Below are positions 8,793 through 13,357 of a stretch of 13,357 nucleotides of DNA, one piece after another; positions within the stretch are counted from its first letter, which is position 1, and every line of letters starts with the position of its first letter. Under the pieces are notes generated by a model. That model did not search any database and was not told the origin of the DNA. It saw only the letters and a program-made list of their open reading frames with translations. The position numbers and the translations under genes are program-made. Where the stretch lies: positions 68,059 to 81,415 of the forward strand of contig CAUDNR010000336.1 in NCBI GenBank assembly GCA_958430865.1. Reading direction: 5' to 3'. The stretch is from Entrophospora sp. SA101. Its lineage: Eukaryota; Glomeromycota; Glomeromycetes; Entrophosporales; Entrophosporaceae.

Positions 8793-9002
8793 TTTTAAAA
8801 AGTTTTGAAAACGATAAAATTGACATATCATTGACACATTTACGTAATAATCTGCATGTATAAGGCTAAATAAAGGTAGTTATTTTGCCTAACTAGACGC
8901 TTATATATGAGATCATTACGTAATGGATCATTCATTTATGATCAAAAATCGTGGACAACTTTTTTAAATCATAAATAATATTCTTTTTAATTAAATATTT
9001 TA
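8793..9002. promoter_or_regulatory. Divergent promoter between the URI-like gene and ALG6
   Basis: The two start codons face away from each other across 210 bp, so both core promoters must lie here unless they enter the genes. Two copies of the palindrome TTACGTAA occur at 8840-8847 and 8916-8923; the second sits in a longer palindrome ATTACGTAAT (8915-8924). TTACGTAA is the type of site bound by some bZIP factors, so these are candidate shared regulatory sites. A TATATAAG-like box on the minus strand (around 8901-8908) and TGTATAAGG on the plus strand (around 8857) are weak TATA candidates. The URI reading frame stays open upstream to 8837, so the true spacer may be shorter. Confidence 0.6.
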
Positions 9003-11270
9003 ATGAGTAAAAAAAGTTCATCAAATTTGAATAATGGAAATACCTCAATTTTTAAGGAAAATTCATTTTTGACAATAAATTCACCCGCAACAAGGTGGTT
9101 TGATTGGTTGAGTAATTCTCAATTAGAAAAATGGTCAACTTTGTTAAGCTTAATCTTTGGAATTTATATAAAATGGACTGTAGGTTTAAATCCATACTCA
9201 GGTATAATATCTATTAATGTTATTTGGTTTTTTAAAGAAAAAGGTTTGCTTTTATAATTTATGAGTTTATTCAGGTTACAATACTCCACCAATATATGGA
9301 GATTTTGAAGCACAAAGACATTGGATGGAGTTGACATTAAATGTTCCAATTAAACAGTGGTATTATTATGACACAGAATGGTGGGGCCTTGATTATCCTC
9401 CACTGACAGCATATGTAAGTTGGATTTGTGGCAAAATGTATGTATAATTTAAGAAAATAAGAAAATAATTCCAATTTCCATTTAAAATATTAAATCCATA
9501 TATTTATTTATGCATATATTTTCAATAGAGGATATTTAATTAACCCTGAATGGGTTGAACTAGATGAATCTCGTGGTTATGAAAGTACAGAACTTAAAAT
9601 ATTTATGAGATCAAGTGTGTTAATCCTAGAATATCTGATATTTATACCTTCAGTTTTAGTATTTGTAAATTGGTGGTTTGTTGATTCATGGAAGAAGAAA
9701 GTATGGTTTAATATTTTTGAAAATATATATGTCTTTATATATGAATGATACTTTTTAATGTTTGAAAATTTGTTGATTAGGAAGTGACAACTTTGTTTAT
9801 TTTGATGCAACCAGCTCTAATATTAATAGATCATGGACATTTCCAGTAACTATTATTTATTTATTCTAAATGCCTGAGAATATAAGAGAGAATGCTTTCT
9901 AATATCACTTGTTGTATTGAATCTCATTAGATATAATTCGTTGATGCTTGGATTTACACTATGGTCATTGAATTGTTTTTTTTATGATTATGATATTTTA
10001 GGGAGCATTTTTTTTTGTCTTTCCATATGTTTTAAACAAATGGCACTTTATTATGCTCCTGTGATTTTTGCTTATTTATTAGGAAAATGTATTAAGACAA
10101 ATGGGTAATTAATTATATAATATATATATGTATAATATTATATTATGTATCTTGATTAAAATTGATTTATTAATTATTATTGTTTTTTAAAAAAAATTGT
10201 GTAAATAGGTTTATTCTTTTTTTAAAATTAGGCTTAACAGTAATTATAACATTTAGTGTGATGTTTTTTCCATTCTTAGATTCACTTGATCAGATTACAC
10301 AAGTGATTTGGCGTATTTTCCCTTTATATCGTGGATTATATGAAGATAAAGTTGCCAACATTTGGTGTTCTATAAATGTGATTATTAAATTACGTGAATT
10401 GTTTGAAATCTATGTATTAACAAAGTTGAGGTAAATTATTTAATGGTTGTTCAATATATATGTGTGTGTGTATTAAATATGTTATTTTTTACAATAATAA
10501 CAATAATAAATGTTGATTTTTTTTTAGCCTTTTAACAACTCTTATAGCTATTTTACCAACTTGTTTTTACATTGGAATAACAACTGATAAACATCAACTT
10601 GTATATAGCTTAGCAAATTGTTCTTTAGCCTTTTTTTTGTTTTCTTTTCAGGTACATGAGAAATCAATATTATTACCAGCATTGCCCATCACCTTATTAA
10701 TCATGGATGAACCATTTTGGAGCCCTTTGTTTATTAATGTTGCAACGTTTAGGTAAAAATTTTCCCCAAATATTTGGATTTCCTGATCTTTGAAACAAAA
10801 AATAATTTAGTAAATTAATGTATGTTTGTGTGCAAATGCACATTAGCTTGTTTCCACTTTTGAGGAAAGATCAACTAGTTTTCCCTTATCTTATTTTACT
10901 TTCAATGTGGAATTGGTTGGGCTCATTCTTTCACCAAGGTACAAAATCTTTATTATTAAGAATTTTATCTTGGGTAAGTTGTTTTTCACTCTCTGAAAAT
11001 TTTTTTAATTTTTTTTTTACAATATATATTAATAAAATCTATATTTATTTTTTTATAAAGTTATCATATTTATTTATGATTGTTTTTCATATATTAGAAT
11101 TTAAGGTTTTGCCACCTGAAAAATATCCTGATATTTATGTTGTCATAAATGTTATTTTTAGTTCAGGAATATTTATTTTAACATTTATTTATTTTAATTA
11201 TAAGCAAATGATAGACTTATTTAGAAAGCATCACCACCAAGGTTCTAATGAAAAGGATAAAGTTGAATAA
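9003..11270 (+). CDS. ALG6: ALG6: dolichyl-P-Glc:Man9GlcNAc2-PP-dolichol alpha-1,3-glucosyltransferase
   Basis: My model has nine exons: 9003-9201, 9275-9437, 9529-9700, 9781-9845, 9931-10104, 10209-10430, 10528-10752, 10847-10973, 11061-11270. All junctions keep frame and the product is 518 aa, close to human (about 507) and yeast (544) ALG6. The enzyme is a multi-pass ER membrane GT-C transferase that adds the first glucose to the lipid-linked N-glycan precursor on the lumenal side. ALG6/ALG8 family hallmarks occur in order: [17 protein letters not shown] (71-87), whose Asp76 corresponds to the proposed catalytic Asp of yeast Alg6 (from memory); [12 protein letters not shown] (102-113); [23 protein letters not shown] (194-202); KQMALYYAP (235-243); [13 protein letters not shown] (299-311); [12 protein letters not shown] (371-382). 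[11 protein letters not shown] and SRGYES favour ALG6 over ALG8. The Ser/Asn-rich N-terminus is cytosolic-like. Intron 8 (10974-11060) is in phase and has no stop. AATAAA overlaps the stop codon. Confidence 0.95.
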
Positions 11271-11500
11271 AATAATAAAATTACAAAACCTATATCCAAA
11301 TCAAGTATTTATTTTTGTATGTGACTTCATAATTGAAGATTTTTTTTTTTTGAGTAAAGATTAAATCAATGTATTTCTTCTTAACAAGTAGAACATAATA
11401 TAATGAATGGCTGGTTATTTTGTTAAATCTTCCTGACCCCATTGGATCTTTTTGATATTGAGTGTGTTGAAGTGCTGCAAAGTCTCACTTAAGACATGTA
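11271..11500. other. ALG6 3' flank, no gene seen
   Basis: AT-rich sequence after the ALG6 stop, with A-rich runs suited to 3' end formation (AATAATAAAATTAC right after the stop) and a T13 run near 11340. Base composition changes at about 11430-11500, where the C/A-rich decayed repeat begins. Confidence 0.5.
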
Positions 11501-13230
11501 CTGCAAATTGTCGGTTAAAGCCATAAACCAAAATCACAGAGCACAGACAGACACTAACATATTTGCACCAGTAACATCAACAGCTGAACCAACTTCTACT
11601 ATTGTAAAATACCTCAACCACTATTAATATTCAAATCACTACACCAACAATATCACCAAACAACTAAAATTCTATTACTGTAGCAATAACAAGGTTCACC
11701 ACCAGCTATCAAGCTCAAACTGGAGAATCCTACCAAATAGCTATCACCAACAAAAGTGATTCCAACCAAGTTCCCATATTAGATGTTGAGACAGAATCTT
11801 AAAATGTGATTGTGACTGGCCCACAAAAAAGCTGGGATCATTACAAATGGGTGGCAGCTAGCAAAAAGGGTTATTGCTGCTGATGATGTGGAAACCAACC
11901 AACAAATCTAATACTATAGGCAGCCAGGAATGGGGTTATTATCAAATATGTGCGAAACATGCCATGAAAACACCAAGGAATCCTGGTTTAATACACCATG
12001 CAAAATTGTGAAAAACCAATGACTGAAAAAGTCAACATTGGATGTTTGCTCAGAGATTTGTAAATATGTTTAATGGTCACTTCAGCAAAAGAATTCAAAC
12101 ATATCACTCAAAGAATCAAACATTACATAGAAATTCAACATTGTAACAAGAATGAGAAACAATTGTTAGAGGCTGTGGAGGCCTATTATATCAAATAAAA
12201 TGGACAACTGGAAGAAGAAGATGCTAATAACATGGAATCACGGAGAGAATTTGGAAGAGAACAGCTAATTTCTTCAATGACCATAATAGTAAATACTCAA
12301 CCAACTAAGTATACATTGCTAGTGTGCAGTTTCTATTGCTACTCAAGAGGTATCCAATAAATTATATCATCAGGAAAACATGATTGGGGCTATATGTATA
12401 ACCCACCATGTTTTCCTGATGGCCTGTATAATAAATACCTAGTAAGTAAGTAACTCAGGTCACACAATAGCAAATTGAAATCTTTGAAGTATGATGTCTT
12501 CAGGAAGTTGTGACATCAATTGACACCAGAAATTCAAACTATGAGTCCAAGGACTGATTTGTGACACTTTTGAAATGGTTTACGTTACAATTAAGAATGT
12601 TAGCCCCTCTTAATAAATGATCATCACCAAATCCAAAATGCTGAAATAGCTTTCATAGTTGCTGAAATTAACTTTATTAATTGCCGAAATTACATCCAAA
12701 ATTATTTGAACACTTTAATTCAATAGCCAAGATTCTGGATAGTTTTTTTATGTCTATGGACATAAAGAATATTGTAAATCCAAAATTGCTTGCCAAAATT
12801 GATTTTTTCAAAAACCATTTCAGCTAACATCGTTAATTACAATGCTTGCCAAGTGGAAGAAGCTAAAGAATTATTCAAAATTTAAAGAACATCTGTCCAA
12901 GGCAAGATTAGAAAGGAATTATTATAATAAAAATACCAAATTAGCTAAGAATAAAGAAAACTAGTTGATCAAAATTATTCAAAAGGTAAAACACAATATT
13001 GCAGTATTGATGCGAGTGCTCATTATAGTTATGATTAAGCCCAAAATATCCATACATTCCATTCAGGTCAACAAGTAAGTAAAATTCATTACAACAGTAC
13101 ATGCAAAGTCCATTTATTTGGTATTCAAGATGAAGCAGTAAGGTAACAAATTAATTAACTACTAAAACAGTGAAAGGGCAAAAATCTATGGTATTGATGG
13201 GAAAAGAGAAAAGATTTTCTTGAAAATTTA
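11500..13230 (+). pseudogene. Decayed repeat-borne protein gene, DUF7869-like in its second half
   Basis: This stretch reads as broken coding sequence on the plus strand, mostly in one frame with local shifts. 5' blocks: a Thr/Ser/Pro-rich segment (about 11560-11810); TGPQKSWDHYKW with AASKKGYCC (about 11815-11880); then, in another frame, MCETCHENTKESWFNTPC (about 11950-12003), which looks zinc-finger-like; and an open run MVTSAKEFKHITQRIKHY from 12073. 3' blocks resemble, from memory, an uncharacterised family common in repeats of animals and fungi: FRKL-stop-HQLTPEIQTMSPRTDL (12499-12561); EHLSKARLERNYYN (about 12887-12928, shifted frame); AHYSYD-stop-AQNIH (13018-13053); KVHLFGIQDEAVR-stop-QIN (about 13105-13155). 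Stops fall where the family would have Trp, Cys, Phe or Tyr. It is probably a dead transposon gene. I found no ends and no target duplication. The 5' half may belong to the same or a different repeat. Confidence 0.6.
12369..12420. repeat. 52-bp near-perfect palindrome
   Basis: Arms ATCAGGAAAACATG (12369-12382) and CATGTTTTCCTGAT (12407-12420) are perfect 14-bp inverted repeats. Inside them TGGG (12385-12388) pairs with CCCA (12402-12405), and TATA (12391-12394) pairs with TATA (12397-12400), so almost the whole 52 bp can fold into one hairpin. It lies within the decayed coding repeat, between recognisable protein blocks, and breaks any reading frame there. Confidence 0.8.
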
Positions 13231-13357
13231 GAAAATTTTCTCAATCTAAATTAGGGATAACATCTACCATTGGGGTGTCCTACATTATATGATTTTACAA
13301 ACATAGTCAATCACATATATAAATTTTCATATATGACAATTTTTTGCCGATCTTTTT
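13231..13357. other. Window end, no feature resolved
   Basis: Past about 13230 the reading of the decayed repeat protein is lost in all frames. The rest is AT-rich with a direct repeat of GAAAATTT-type sequence and a short ATATATAAATTTTCATATAT inverted repeat (about 13314-13333). The repeat may continue beyond the window. Confidence 0.4.

Noticed and set aside
9164..9810. Minus-strand ORFs opposite ALG6
   Set aside because: They are antisense to conserved ALG6 exons and have no motif of their own.
12511..12573. Three in-frame TGA codons where the family would have Trp, Cys and Cys, suggesting recoding
   Set aside because: Recoding would need TGA to mean two different amino acids, and TAA stops and frameshifts occur nearby. 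Decay explains all of them.

Overview
The window looks like a piece of a very AT-rich fungal genome. Both real genes are split by short GT-AG introns (63-104 bp), the coding GC is low, and the rest is full of decayed DNA transposons. This style fits a Glomeromycotina (Rhizophagus-like) arbuscular mycorrhizal fungus. That assignment is my inference from style and was not tested by any search.

Layout: 1-1007 holds no gene that I can support. 1008-4324 is a nested pair of transposons. The outer one is a 496-bp non-autonomous hAT-like element, with 15-bp perfect terminal inverted repeats and an 8-bp target duplication GTTTTCTG. It was split by a 2,803-bp pogo/Tigger-type Tc1-mariner element with a TA target duplication. 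The Tigger element carries an almost intact transposase (CENP-B-like helix-turn-helix, then a DDD catalytic domain) broken by one in-frame TAG. An array of 41-bp tandem repeats lies just upstream of the transposase start. 4325-7078 is mostly noncoding, with an isolated Tigger-like terminus near 4463 and a GC-rich concentric palindrome at 5634-5729.

7079-11270 is the conserved gene block: two genes in head-to-head orientation sharing a 210-bp intergenic promoter. On the minus strand is a seven-exon gene for a URI/Bud27-type unconventional prefoldin (393 aa in my model), with a long poly-aspartate tract encoded by a perfect 17-copy trinucleotide run. On the plus strand is a nine-exon gene for ALG6, the ER glucosyltransferase that adds the first glucose to the lipid-linked oligosaccharide (518 aa in my model).

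From about 11500 to 13230 there is a decayed protein-coding repeat on the plus strand, broken by frameshifts and stops. Its second half resembles a widespread uncharacterised repeat-borne protein family that I remember as DUF7869-like. A 52-bp near-perfect palindrome sits inside it. I saw no tRNA, rRNA or CRISPR. I found no clearly new multi-gene system; the most unusual material is the nested transposon with its internal 41-bp array and the decayed DUF7869-like element.
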